DNA of 64,000 nt from Penicillium oxalicum (Eukaryota > Ascomycota > Eurotiomycetes > Eurotiales > Aspergillaceae). Below, in pieces: positions 54,883 to 64,000 of the stretch (positions within the stretch are counted from its first letter, which is position 1; each line of letters begins with the position of its first letter). The translations under genes were made by a program, and so were the position numbers. The notes below the pieces were generated by a model. It was not told the DNA's origin. It was given only the letters and a program-made list of their open reading frames with translations, and searched no databases. The DNA lies in the NCBI RefSeq assembly GCF_001723175.1, contig NC_064651.1, forward strand, positions 4,464,001 to 4,528,000, written 5' to 3'.

Positions 54883-57213
54883 ATGCGCCTCCAAGCCCGG
54901 ACTGTCCTTGGGTCGCACCCCAACTTGACCCTGCCGTATCGAACCCCTCCACAATGCCCATTCCGGATACAAACTCATGCTCGATTTCAAAGCTCGAGCG
55001 CAGGCAGCCCGTTCGTCCCCTCCGAGCCATCGAGTGAACACACGCCCCGTCGCCGACGTCGATTCAAGAAAGCCCCGAAATCACAAAGGCTTCCGTTGGA
55101 CGTGAAATCACTGGGAAAACCCGGCGAGATTGTGGTAGTTCCGCCCAAACCGGCACGGAACTTGAAACAAAAGTTACGAGAGGTGCAGAACACAACCACG
55201 GAGGATGCACAGCCGGTCACCCTAACCTCCATGCTGGAGGATCTAGAGGAAGAATACACCCCACTGACGTCCGACGTGATTCGGGAACGAATTGAGAGCC
55301 ACCGAGAGCCAGCCGGTGTCACGGGCAAACTGACTGCAAGCGAGTGGGAAGCTGTTCGAGATCACCTGACGTCGGCGTTCACTTACAATCAACTATCGGA
55401 GTATATCGAGGACTATGACCACAGCAACGACCACGGCCGCGAGATCCACGCCAGAAGGACAAACAATGGGTGGCGACCCGGCACATCTGCGTTTCTGCAG
55501 GCCTACCCGGACCAAGCCACCCAGATCACAAAACGGGTCACTTCATCGCATGACCTGAAGGGAAAAGCTCTGCTGGCAGAGCGCATCCTCCGTGATTGCT
55601 GGACACTATCCATTGTGGAGGAAATTGGTCAAATTGATCTCCGCTTGTCACCTTCACACGTCACATTGCTGCTCCAAGCAGAGCACTTCTCCTTTGACGA
55701 GATAGCAACCTTGCACGAGTCCAGTATCGATGTCACGAGCTCTCTTGGGCTGGTTAGAATCACAGGCCGTCAAGAGTCTTGCGAGTCCATGGCCGAGATC
55801 ATCCACGACGCGATCGCCCGTATAAGAGAGGACGACATCCCCATTGACCCCACCTCATTCCGCACTGCCATGAACCATTCACTCTCGCAACGCATGTTGG
55901 AATTCATCAGCACGACCTACGGAGTTGCATTCGCGACCAATGACTCGCAAGTTCCAGAGAAGATTATTTATCTTGCTGAGAACAGAGAGGGTGCGGAGAA
56001 TGCACGCCGGGCATTCGATCTAATACTGCGCGAGGCGACTCAGCCGGTGGTACCCTTCTCAACGTACTTTTCCGCCTCAGACACGGCAAACACATATATT
56101 CACAACCCTGAAGATAGTGTATCGTGGCTCAATCAACAGAAGCAATGGTTCAGGTGGGCTATGCCATCTACTCAATCCACAGAATCCCAAGGTCATTCGA
56201 CGGACTTATTCGACAACCATCAAACTCGACTCTCAGACCACCTATTGAAACGTCTTCGTCAGGCGTCGGCACCTACAGCGGCATCGAGTGGCGGTCTCAC
56301 TGTTCACGAATCGGTAACGGCATCGGTGGGCCACTGCCTCTTCTCTCGCAGGCAATCATGGGAGAATGCACCTTTGAACCCTGTCCAGTTGGGAAAACTC
56401 TCCCTACCGCGGACATTTTCTACTGACATTCCTCGTGTGATCAATTACTTGACTTCCCTTCGGCCTATCACCCCGGCCGTTGGAACGCAAATACACAAGC
56501 TGCAGTTGACCCCGTCATCTCAAGATGCGCATGTGGCCCCGACTTTAGAGGTCACTGTTCTCTCCAAACTGGGAACGACCCTGGGCAGCGCCGAAGATGC
56601 ATTTGAGGTGCAAAATGTCCGGGCCATCTTACGATCCAATGACATTGATTATCTTCTGCCGGAAAACGGCCTCGATCTGCGCTTCACTCACAAGCTCTAC
56701 CATGAGCTTTCGAGCGAGGAGCTGATCTGCAACCCTGATCTGCAGGACCTTTTCAATGGTATCAAGTCCAGCCTGCGCGGCACTTTCGGCTTCCCCCTGC
56801 ACGGAAGCCAACCTGATGAGGCAACCACCCTGCCTACCTTTTGCCATCTTGCCCTACCGGCGCACATGGTCAAGTCGAGAGAATCTGTAACCGCGGAATA
56901 CATGTTCTCTCCGATTCACAATATTCGCCGTGCAGCGGTCCAATTGTACGAGCTTGATGATCGCCAGCTCAGTTACAGTTATCACGAGACGGGCCCGATC
57001 CTCCCCGCACGGGTTGTGGATGTGTCGCTCAGCATGGAAATCCCAGATGCCAAGTCCGATGCGGGTGCCACCGAGGATCAAATGAAGGTGTCGTTGGAAT
57101 CGGAGTTCCATTCTTTCTACAAAACCGCTTGCCGGATGGCCTTTGACATTCACAGGTTGAAGCTTACGGGCACAGAAGATGGGATTTTCGAGCCCAGTCC
57201 AATGTTCAGATAA
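54883..57213 (+). CDS. sls1: Mitochondrial inner-membrane regulator Sls1 homologue
   Basis: Single exon, 776 aa from the ATG at 54883, chosen because it begins an Arg-rich, acid-free mitochondrial presequence (MRLQARTVLGSHPNLTLPYR and on to HARFQSSSAG); an in-frame ATG 21 codons upstream precedes no such signal. After a basic linker (PRRRRRFKKAPKSQRLPLD) come the SLS (PF14611) features: SMLEDLEEEYTPLTSDVIRE, WRPGTSAFLQAYPDQ, KGKALLAERILRDCWTL, LRLSPSHVTLLLQAEHFSFD and GLVRITGRQESCESM (KH-like segment). Fungal Sls1 couples mitochondrial transcription to translation at the inner membrane and supports expression of mitochondrial genes. No membrane helix was obvious by eye, so anchoring may be peripheral or missed. 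It converges with the qutR-like gene, 254 bp apart. Confidence 0.85.
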   Translation: MRLQARTVLGSHPNLTLPYRTPPQCPFRIQTHARFQSSSAGSPFVPSEPSSEHTPRRRRRFKKAPKSQRLPLDVKSLGKPGEIVVVPPKPARNLKQKLREVQNTTTEDAQPVTLTSMLEDLEEEYTPLTSDVIRERIESHREPAGVTGKLTASEWEAVRDHLTSAFTYNQLSEYIEDYDHSNDHGREIHARRTNNGWRPGTSAFLQAYPDQATQITKRVTSSHDLKGKALLAERILRDCWTLSIVEEIGQIDLRLSPSHVTLLLQAEHFSFDEIATLHESSIDVTSSLGLVRITGRQESCESMAEIIHDAIARIREDDIPIDPTSFRTAMNHSLSQRMLEFISTTYGVAFATNDSQVPEKIIYLAENREGAENARRAFDLILREATQPVVPFSTYFSASDTANTYIHNPEDSVSWLNQQKQWFRWAMPSTQSTESQGHSTDLFDNHQTRLSDHLLKRLRQASAPTAASSGGLTVHESVTASVGHCLFSRRQSWENAPLNPVQLGKLSLPRTFSTDIPRVINYLTSLRPITPAVGTQIHKLQLTPSSQDAHVAPTLEVTVLSKLGTTLGSAEDAFEVQNVRAILRSNDIDYLLPENGLDLRFTHKLYHELSSEELICNPDLQDLFNGIKSSLRGTFGFPLHGSQPDEATTLPTFCHLALPAHMVKSRESVTAEYMFSPIHNIRRAAVQLYELDDRQLSYSYHETGPILPARVVDVSLSMEIPDAKSDAGATEDQMKVSLESEFHSFYKTACRMAFDIHRLKLTGTEDGIFEPSPMFR

Positions 57214-57467
57214 ATTCTTTTTCCTTCCGTGGTGTGACTCAAGCAAAGCGTGATTCATATCAAAATTCAAAATTTGGGGGTCCTGTGGAAAATAGACGGG
57301 GTCATTGTACAATATTGAGACATTTCATTTGTATATCTATGTATTGGACCTGAGGATTTGGTGACATAATTGATCATAATGGGAAATTTTTCCAGTCCTC
57401 ATTTACTGAGGCCAGAAACCCAGTGCATCTTGAATGTAGGTGTCGTAGATTCGGGTCATGCACGAAA

Positions 57468-60119
57468 CTAAGAATGCATCCCATCCAATCGAGCCTGGAT
57501 CGTCTTTTCATCGAAGCGACCGGTTTCCCCAACATAATTGCGTAGAACTTCCAGTGACATTAGGCGCCGAGGCGCTTTTCGACCAGTCATCAACTCGAAT
57601 TGGGCAATACCTTGCTCAATGACGTTCTCCAATCCATCGGAAAGAACCCAGGGGCGATTGTTGTCGCTTCGGATTCGTCGCATCTGCTTCAGCAAAGGAG
57701 TCTCCAGAGGATTGTAGGATAGCTGTTCTCACATGTAAGCAGGGTTTATTGGCTGGGTCAAGGGTCAGAATTCCAAACTAGGGCTCACCTCGATAACGAC
57801 ACCTCCGGTCGGGCTGCCCAGCCATTGCATAGGCATCTCAAAGTTCGCCGGAGGCAGGTCTCCGTGGGAATTGGCTGGCACACACGAGGCAATGATACTG
57901 GGTGGAGACGCGTCGTCCGGCCAGTCATCCTGAAGCGAATGCAAGACTCGCACCACTTCTGCCGAATGGGTTTGGGCGGCGGCCCAAGAATTGAAATGGC
58001 GAGCCACCTCTTCCGCGCGCGAGAGGGTGCGGTTGTAAATGAATATCTTGCGGCAGCCCAGGCGAAGCATAGCGTAGATGGCCGACCGCGCCATGCCACC
58101 AGCTCCGATCACGAGGCCGGTGGTTTTGGCGCTGATTGCATTGCGCGGGGACAAGTGTCGAGCGATGCAAGTCATGATGCCTACCCAGTCCGTGTTTTCG
58201 CCATACCAACCCAGCACAGGACCTGCCTGGTTCCGCCGGTTGGCCTGCTCAGGGAGTGGGTACATGACCCCATCTGCTGTGCCTCGCAACGGCATGATCG
58301 TATTGATCGCTCCAATCGCCTCCGCGTGCCTGCTCTTGGCAGCCAGCTTGTGGTACAGCTCCACGCGCCATGGTTGGACCACGCTGGAGCCGCCAAAGTT
58401 GGGATCCTGGCGGAGCTGGTCCAAAACCGCAAGAGAGGGCGATTCGGGGATTGTGTAAATGTGTCCTAGGCCACAGTGCCGATGGGCGGCATTATGCATC
58501 GCGGGAGACAGACTGTAGGAGACATTGGTGCCGAGAATGCAAAACTTTAACGGATCGAGCACATAGCTTTGGACCAGCGCTCGAACGGCATCGCGGGAAG
58601 TGATGAGCGTGTCCCGCTCATTCTCGGCCTCTCGAGTGATTGCAGGATGCGTCACACTCGTGAGAATTGAATTGAAGACCTGAGAGGTACGTCCCAGCCG
58701 CCCAATATTGTACGCAATCAAAGGAGGGTGGTTGCCCGGCAGTGATCGAATCTTGTTGGTGAAATCCAGCACACTCGAATTTTCTTCTCGAGAGGTCCCA
58801 ACTCGGAGAAGACGCACCAGCTGACAGCCTAACTCTTCAGCCTCGTGGTAGAGGGCGACACAGGCCTCGTCCTGCCATTGGATGCGGGCTGACGCTTCAA
58901 ATACCCGCTGACCGATAATCTTGGTCTGGCCACGGCATCGGATGAGGCGGGCTAGATCAACTCGGTTCTCGTCCAAATTGAGAACTAGGTATTCAACGGC
59001 CAGGCGCAGTGCGTGTTCGAGAATTTCGTAGTAGACTCCAGGGAGTTTCTGATCCTCCAGGTCAACGAGGGATGACAGGTCTACCGAGAGGATGATCGGC
59101 GTTTGCGCATTGCGGCGAAGAGTGGATACCTGCTGGCTGAGAATGTTGAGCATGTCGGGCCTCCATCGATCCACGCAAAGCTCAATCGCATCTCCGCCAG
59201 ACTCCAACTCGGACAGATTGACGTGATCGGAGAGAAGGTCCGAAGAGCGCACAAAGATACTGTGGGTATACGACCGCAGCTCTGGTGGTGTCTCCAACAG
59301 AACGAAGGGCGAGTCATAGCTCGACTGATACAAGTTCGCTCCAGTCACGAAGCGAACAAAGCGGGTGAAATCCTCCTTGACATCCTGTAATTTGAACGAG
59401 TACGCCGCAGACCGAGGATCGGGACTTCCATCTTCGGCAACGATGCGCGTCCGATCCTCCAGATTGTAGAACTCGAAATTCGAGCAAGTTCGGTGTAAAG
59501 GATCTCCCTCGCGCAAACGTCGTATTGACCCACTGTCGAGACCGAGAAGTTGCTGAATCCGATCGATATCGCGAATGATATGGACGATGGGGTTGGTCGT
59601 CACCATGCGCCGAAGGTGATCCTGCACGGGGCGCGTGAGACTTCCTAATCCACATTCAATGACGCACCCGGTGCGATGATTATCAAGCATCAAGGTCACC
59701 ACCTCGATATCCCGTCGCTGAAATTCTTGGCTGCCTCGCGTCTTCAGGTATTCTTGCCTCGTCAGACCCGTCACTTCCTTGAAATAGTGGTCCTCTGTAA
59801 TGAACCGACGTTTGAGCGCAGTCGCCGCGACGAACCCAAGAGAGCGTTTCCCACAGCCCCGAATGCCCACGAGGACCAAGGAGGCATCTGGCGCGAATTG
59901 GCGTCCGGCGACCTGAGCTTGGTCGACACGGGAGCTAGGCATCCCCATTCCTCGGGTTGAACTGATTTCTGCGATGGACGAGCGGGCGTTGAAAGACTCG
60001 GGAACGTGGGATCTCCAGTCTAACATGACGGGCGAGACAGACTTGGCTCGTACGGTTTGATTATCAATATCGACTGAGAAAAGCCATGGCGAAGTACTCA
60101 AGACACTGCGCCGTGACAC
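57468..60119 (-). CDS. qutR: Quinate repressor protein QutR type (AROM-derived)
   Basis: Two exons: 60119-57789 and 57722-57468, 861 aa. The protein has the order of the last three AROM domains: a shikimate-kinase-like domain (SLVLVGIRGCGKRSLGFVAA), a type I dehydroquinase-like domain (LCVDRWRPDMLNILSQQ, VDLSSLVDLED, EYLVLNLD) and a shikimate dehydrogenase-like domain (KFCILGTNVSYSLSPAMHNA, EAIGAINTIMP, GENTDWVGIM, GLVIGAGGMARSAIYAMLRL). This is the architecture of the quinate pathway repressor (QutR in Aspergillus nidulans, qa-1S in Neurospora). Enzyme sites are altered: the P-loop has Arg after Lys instead of Thr/Ser, and the dehydrogenase catalytic Lys region reads VVQPWR where enzymes have P-x-K. 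It therefore senses rather than catalyses, repressing the activator when quinate is absent. No quinate enzyme gene lies nearby. Confidence 0.9.
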
Positions 60120-60952
60120 ATCCAGACAAGCGGATCGTAAAGCAAGTTGAGCGAACCTCCAAAAGTGACAGGAGAGATGGCGGGCATATGGGAGTGAGGC
60201 AGTCAGGCAGCACTACTCTGAGACAAGCGTACAAGTGTGGAAGGTTGGTCGGGCCTAGTTGCAGCCTGGAGGAGTGATATAGTGAGCCAAGCGCAGGTGC
60301 GATGGACGGGTGGAAGGTGGGTTGTAGAGAATAAATCAGGTGAGGGGAAGATCGTTTTGCTGCGGCCTCGGATTGGTGATTCCTACCAGGTGCACTTTCG
60401 GCAGTGATGCCTCGAAAGCAGAATGATCACTGACCGCAGAAACAAGCACTGGCTATTGTCCTCTCAAGTCAAATCTGGGAGCGAGACCTTGCCGGTGGAT
60501 AGAATTGTAAAGAGACCCATGGACGATTGGCTCGATCTTTACCCTCTATGGCCTCTGCTCGTTTATCACGCGCTCGTGATTAGTTCGACCATCAAGCCGA
60601 CGGCAGAATGATTACCCCCCGATCGGAACCCGCTCGCGGCAGTTCCAATTTCAGCCCAACGCAATCAACATTCTATGACAGTCCAGACGTTTGCATTTGA
60701 CGCAGAAGTAGATCCCCATTATAACTGCTGCGATAGATGATGGTTGAGTTGTTTTATTTTTGCTCATTTGTTTTCCCAATCTCCGTGGACAACTCCTCCC
60801 CCCCGGCGATTTGGCTCAATAAAATAGGGTACACTAGTACACACATAGAACTAGACAGTGTCGACTCTGTAGAGGATGGACTGTACACAGGTACTGATTA
60901 GCATGAAGGCCTTACCCATAATCACCATGACCGTTTCCTCGGTCAGCCCCAT
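60120..60952. other. Intergenic region upstream of qutR-like gene
   Basis: Promoter of the repressor gene and 3' flank of the FAH-family gene, both minus-strand. No domain-bearing frame. Confidence 0.5.
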
Positions 60953-61814
60953 TCAAGTCTCCTTGAATTCGTAGCGTCCTTGACGATCCTGCACCTCCAC
61001 TTGGATGCGACCTTCTTCAATTTCCTTTCCGTTGACTTCGATGGAGGCATGCATCACATCCCCCGCCTTGACCTCTCCGACTCCCTTGGGGGTTCCCGTC
61101 AGAACAATGTCACCCTTCTCCAGCGTCATGACGCGCGAGATCTGAGACAATTGCTGAGGAATCCGGTAGAGCATCAGACCGGTCGAGTCGGCTTGGCGCT
61201 CCGTGGCACCGACGCGTAAGCGCAAAAAGGCGTCGTGGGGATTGGGGATGCGCGACTTGGCGATAGCCTGGGAGATGGGCATAAAAGTGTCGAATCCCTT
61301 GGCAATGGACCAGGGAAGACCCTTCTTCTTGGCTTCGTCTTGGACGTTGCGTGCCGTCATATCAATGGCGAGGATGTAGCCTGCAGGTAGCATTGTAGCG
61401 AACCTTGTGTCAACGAACCGGTTTCTCATCTCGTGTCTCTGTAGGGGACAGAAGTGGGGATCACTGACTCTCAATGGCATCCAAGGCACCCTTTTCATCC
61501 TCCGGGTCCAGATCTCGCACTGTTTTCCCCATGACCAGACCCAGTTCAACCTCATAGTGCAAACTGACACCTTTGGGGCGGAGGACCGGGCCGCTATTAG
61601 GGAGCAAAATGGATGAGGTAGGCTTGAGGAAAAAGAAGGGTTGCTTGGGCGTAGTGTTGTTCAACTCGGCAATGTGATCGCTATCGATTCGATATCAGCT
61701 CTCTCGCATCGCAGATTGAGAGAAAGACTGCTAGACCGTGGGGGGAGAGAGGACGTACGCGTAGTTTCGGCCGATACACATGATCTTGCGACAATTGGCA
61801 CGTATGGATGCCAT
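60953..61814 (-). CDS. Fumarylacetoacetate hydrolase family protein (FAHD1/acylpyruvase-like)
   Basis: Three exons: 61814-61759, 61680-61469 and 61380-60953, 231 aa with all joins in frame. It begins MASIRANCRKIMCIGRNY, continues ADHIAELNNTTPKQPFFFLK, GVSLHYEVELGLVMGKTVRD with the metal-binding Glu pair of the FAH fold (EVELG), then YILAIDMTARNVQDEAKKKG, LPWSIAKGFDTFMPIS and KGDIVLTGTPKGVGEVKAGD. The length and the absence of the N-terminal domain of true fumarylacetoacetase place it with FAHD1-type acylpyruvases/oxaloacetate decarboxylases, which are often mitochondrial. The N-terminus has several Arg/Lys and no acidic residue before Glu 24, compatible with a weak presequence. A role in aromatic breakdown near qutR is possible but not shown. 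Confidence 0.9.
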
Positions 61815-63446
61815 GGTGATGAGTGGCAGTGGAAGAGGAGGGGAGTCACGAGGATACGAGAGTGAAGGGAGCGCGAGACTAGTCTAAGGCATACAAAGGA
61901 GTCAAGAGTGCCCGAGATGTGACTTTGGTCAAGTCTGAAGATGTCTCCGATCGCCCGCGGGACAGCTACGGCGGATTCGGATTCTCCAGCTGATTGCGAA
62001 TTGCGGAGAACTCGCCGACAGCCGGACGGGCGTACCCGCCGCTGACCGTTTTAAAGGTTTGCTGGATTTCTCTCTCTCCCATCTTTCTTGGCCGAAGAAG
62101 TACATGGGCGCCGGTGATGGAATTGTCATTATTCATTGGCTTTTCCTGGATGGCACAGTATTCACAGATGAATGGACTATGCTTTGTTGGCCCTGGGGCT
62201 CATGTACTCCGCTCAGAGGACTATGTAATGATCATGTCATCCACGCAGGAGACCCATTGCCGCCGGGAGCAGAAGAGGTCCTGTCACCGTCTTGGTGGTT
62301 ACTCAACCTAGGCACCTCATTCTACATTGTTACTACGTGAAATCTCATTTCCAGCAATAGATGATGCTACACAGAAAAATCCTCGAGTCTCTCTCCCACC
62401 GAGAGAGTCCTCTGCCGGTGCGAAATCATACTGATCCGAGCATCGGATGAAACCCCATCGCTAACGGCCGCGGGCGGAGGTCATGCTTTCGTGTCAGCAC
62501 ATAACGCGGACATCTGTAATATGGACCTGCTACAAAAGATTCCGGCGACTGGACGGTTGTGAACTTGTCAAGATCTTTGACAGTGATTGAGAGGCGAGCT
62601 CGCAGGCAGGAGGCTTGAATTCCTCTGATTATGAACCCCTGGGATCAAGTAGTAGATCCTCGTGTTTACGTTATCAGGGTGAGCGAGGCTCGGAATATCT
62701 TATCAAGACAACTCGGGTTATCTCCCCGAGACGTTGGGCTGATAACACGAGATTAAGAATAGTCCCTCGTTGCAAGTTGGACAATCTTATCCCATCTGAT
62801 GAACTTGATCTTCAATAGCACCGCCGTTAGAGTACCAGTCAGATTTCTCGTTCGCTTAGCACTTGAAGCGTTGCATCAAATCGAACTCCCGTATCCTTTG
62901 AGTCTCGACCAATCCAACAGCCCCCCTCAGACTCGGCTAAACTGCAGTACTCCAACGTGCTCCAACGGCAGCGCCATCAGCGGGTCGGTGACTCCATCGA
63001 CCTTCCTCTCCAGGCCAAAGAAAAGATATGCATAGTCTCAACTTTCCCACTCGCCGACGGAGAATCGACGAGAAGGACGAAGATCGCTGAGCCTTTCCGA
63101 TCATGGGGAGGAATGATCCGTGATACAGGCTGCAATCCAGTCAGAGCCGGACACTAAGACTGCGTAGTGGTGGTCGGACAGAGCATTCTACTGTATCCAT
63201 ATTGATCTATCCAACCTCGGCCGAGTGATAGGGCGCCCGCTCTTCCCCGTCGACTGGCTCATGACACCACTGAGCTGCACGTAGATAAAACCCGAGACGT
63301 ATATCCTCTCGCCCGGTCAATCTCGGTGCATATCATACCTCGTCCTTGGCACACAGGTCTTCGTTCTCAATTTCTCAGTATCGAACGTCCTCCATAGCAT
63401 ACATCAAGCCTCCGCCTCACAGTTCCCCCGCATCAAGTCAAGCGTC
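61815..63446. other. Divergent intergenic region (1.6 kb)
   Basis: Upstream of the FAH-family gene (minus) and the gamma-glutamyltransferase gene (plus). A near-palindromic ACCTCGGCCGAGT lies near 63212, and an AGATAAAA TATA-like word lies about 160 bp before the right-hand start. No domain-bearing frame. Confidence 0.5.
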
Positions 63447-64000
63447 ATGCCCCTCAACTCCAGAGCTGTTTACGGCCGCGAGAACGCAGCATTCGTGCCA
63501 TTCGCGAGTCGCCGCAGTACCGTCCACAGCACGAATGGCATGGTCACATGTACACAACCGCTGGCCGCGGCAGCGGGGCAGAAGATTCTGAGTCAAGGAG
63601 GAAATGCGGCAGTATGTGACCAATTCGTGTCCGAATCTTCGCTCTGAGAGAGACATCCTGGGGGGCCCAACCTGCACAGATCAAGCTGCTGACCGAAGCT
63701 CATCACTCTCCTCTAGGATGCAGCCGTCGCTGTCGGTAAGGCGCCTCCCAATTTCGAATCGCGTGGATGGAACTCGGACTAAAGACTGCTTCTCAACTAC
63801 TAGCGGCGGGGTTGAACATGACCGAACCCGGCTCCACGGGCATTGGTGGTGATATGTTTTGTCTCTTTTACGATGCCAAAACCAAAAAGGTGCACTCTCT
63901 GAACGGATCGGGTCGGTATCCCGGTGAAGCCACCTTGGAGAAAGTGCGGGAGAAGCTCAATCTTGCGCCCGGCACCCCGGGAGAAATCCCCATGCTTAGT
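63447..64000 (+). CDS. Gamma-glutamyltransferase (N-terminal part, runs off the window)
   Basis: Three exons so far: 63447-63611, 63717-63735 and 63804 to the window end. The 19-nt second exon encodes only DAAVAV plus a split codon, and joins restore the family block GGNAADAAVAVAAGLNM, then [20 protein letters not shown] and LNGSGRYP, which are characteristic of the gamma-glutamyltranspeptidase large-subunit start (SNPLA.. and GGNAVDAAVA..L.V.EP..SGIGGG). No signal peptide is seen ([20 protein letters not shown]), so an intracellular or peroxisomal form of the GGT superfamily is more likely than a secreted one. The catalytic Thr region and C-terminus lie beyond the window. Donors are GTATGT and GTAAGG, acceptors TAG. 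Confidence 0.88.

Noticed and set aside
57825..58469. 214-codon plus-strand frame inside the qutR-like gene
   Set aside because: Antisense shadow of a clearly coding exon.

Overview
The window reads as a chromosome segment of a filamentous ascomycete, most likely Eurotiomycetes (Aspergillus/Penicillium-like). The genes have short introns (about 45-250 bp) with GTANGT-type donors and CTNAC-like branch points, there are no polycistronic arrangements, intergenic regions are long (0.3-4.4 kb) with CT-rich leaders, and the protein set is fungal (FarA-type zinc-cluster activator, QutR-type quinate repressor, Axl2, Sls1, scytalone dehydratase). All exon boundaries below were worked out by hand from splice sites and reading-frame continuity and are predictions. 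No rRNA, tRNA, transposon or CRISPR was found.

Left part (1-26708): an unidentified gene tail; a secreted GtaA-type glutaminase whose C-terminus is broken by a one-base frameshift; a long gene-poor stretch; a fungal-specific transcription factor lacking a visible zinc cluster; a small GRGG-repeat (DUF3602-type) protein; the cell-polarity cadherin-like protein Axl2; a GNAT acetyltransferase; a GPALPP/DUF3752 protein; a CCDC25/Jlp2 homologue with one odd splice junction; a secreted seven-bladed lactonase-family protein; and a secreted short tyrosinase.

Middle part (28054-42349): a Pho13-type HAD phosphatase; the eight-exon FarA/CTF1beta-type activator of fatty-acid use, with an 18-nt microexon inside the zinc cluster; an SDR oxidoreductase; an AP-1-like basic-region protein with a weak zipper; and a small DUF4149/TMEM205-like membrane protein with a G24 tract in its first intron.

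Right part (42938-64000): a catabolic/secondary-metabolic neighbourhood. L-rhamnonate dehydratase and L-rhamnose 1-dehydrogenase lie in tandem (two enzymes of the non-phosphorylated L-rhamnose pathway), followed by an HSL-type alpha/beta hydrolase, then a divergent pair made of a scytalone-dehydratase-like enzyme and a tetrahydroxynaphthalene-reductase-like SDR, with no polyketide synthase in view. After these come a DUF202 membrane protein, the mitochondrial Sls1 protein, a QutR-type repressor derived from the AROM protein (key catalytic residues altered), an FAHD1-like hydrolase, and the 5' part of a gamma-glutamyltransferase running off the end.

The most interesting points are the orphan dehydratase/reductase pair beside the rhamnose genes, the zinc-cluster-less regulator, the microexons, and two one-base losses (one in a C-run, one at a splice junction) that may be assembly errors or real lesions.
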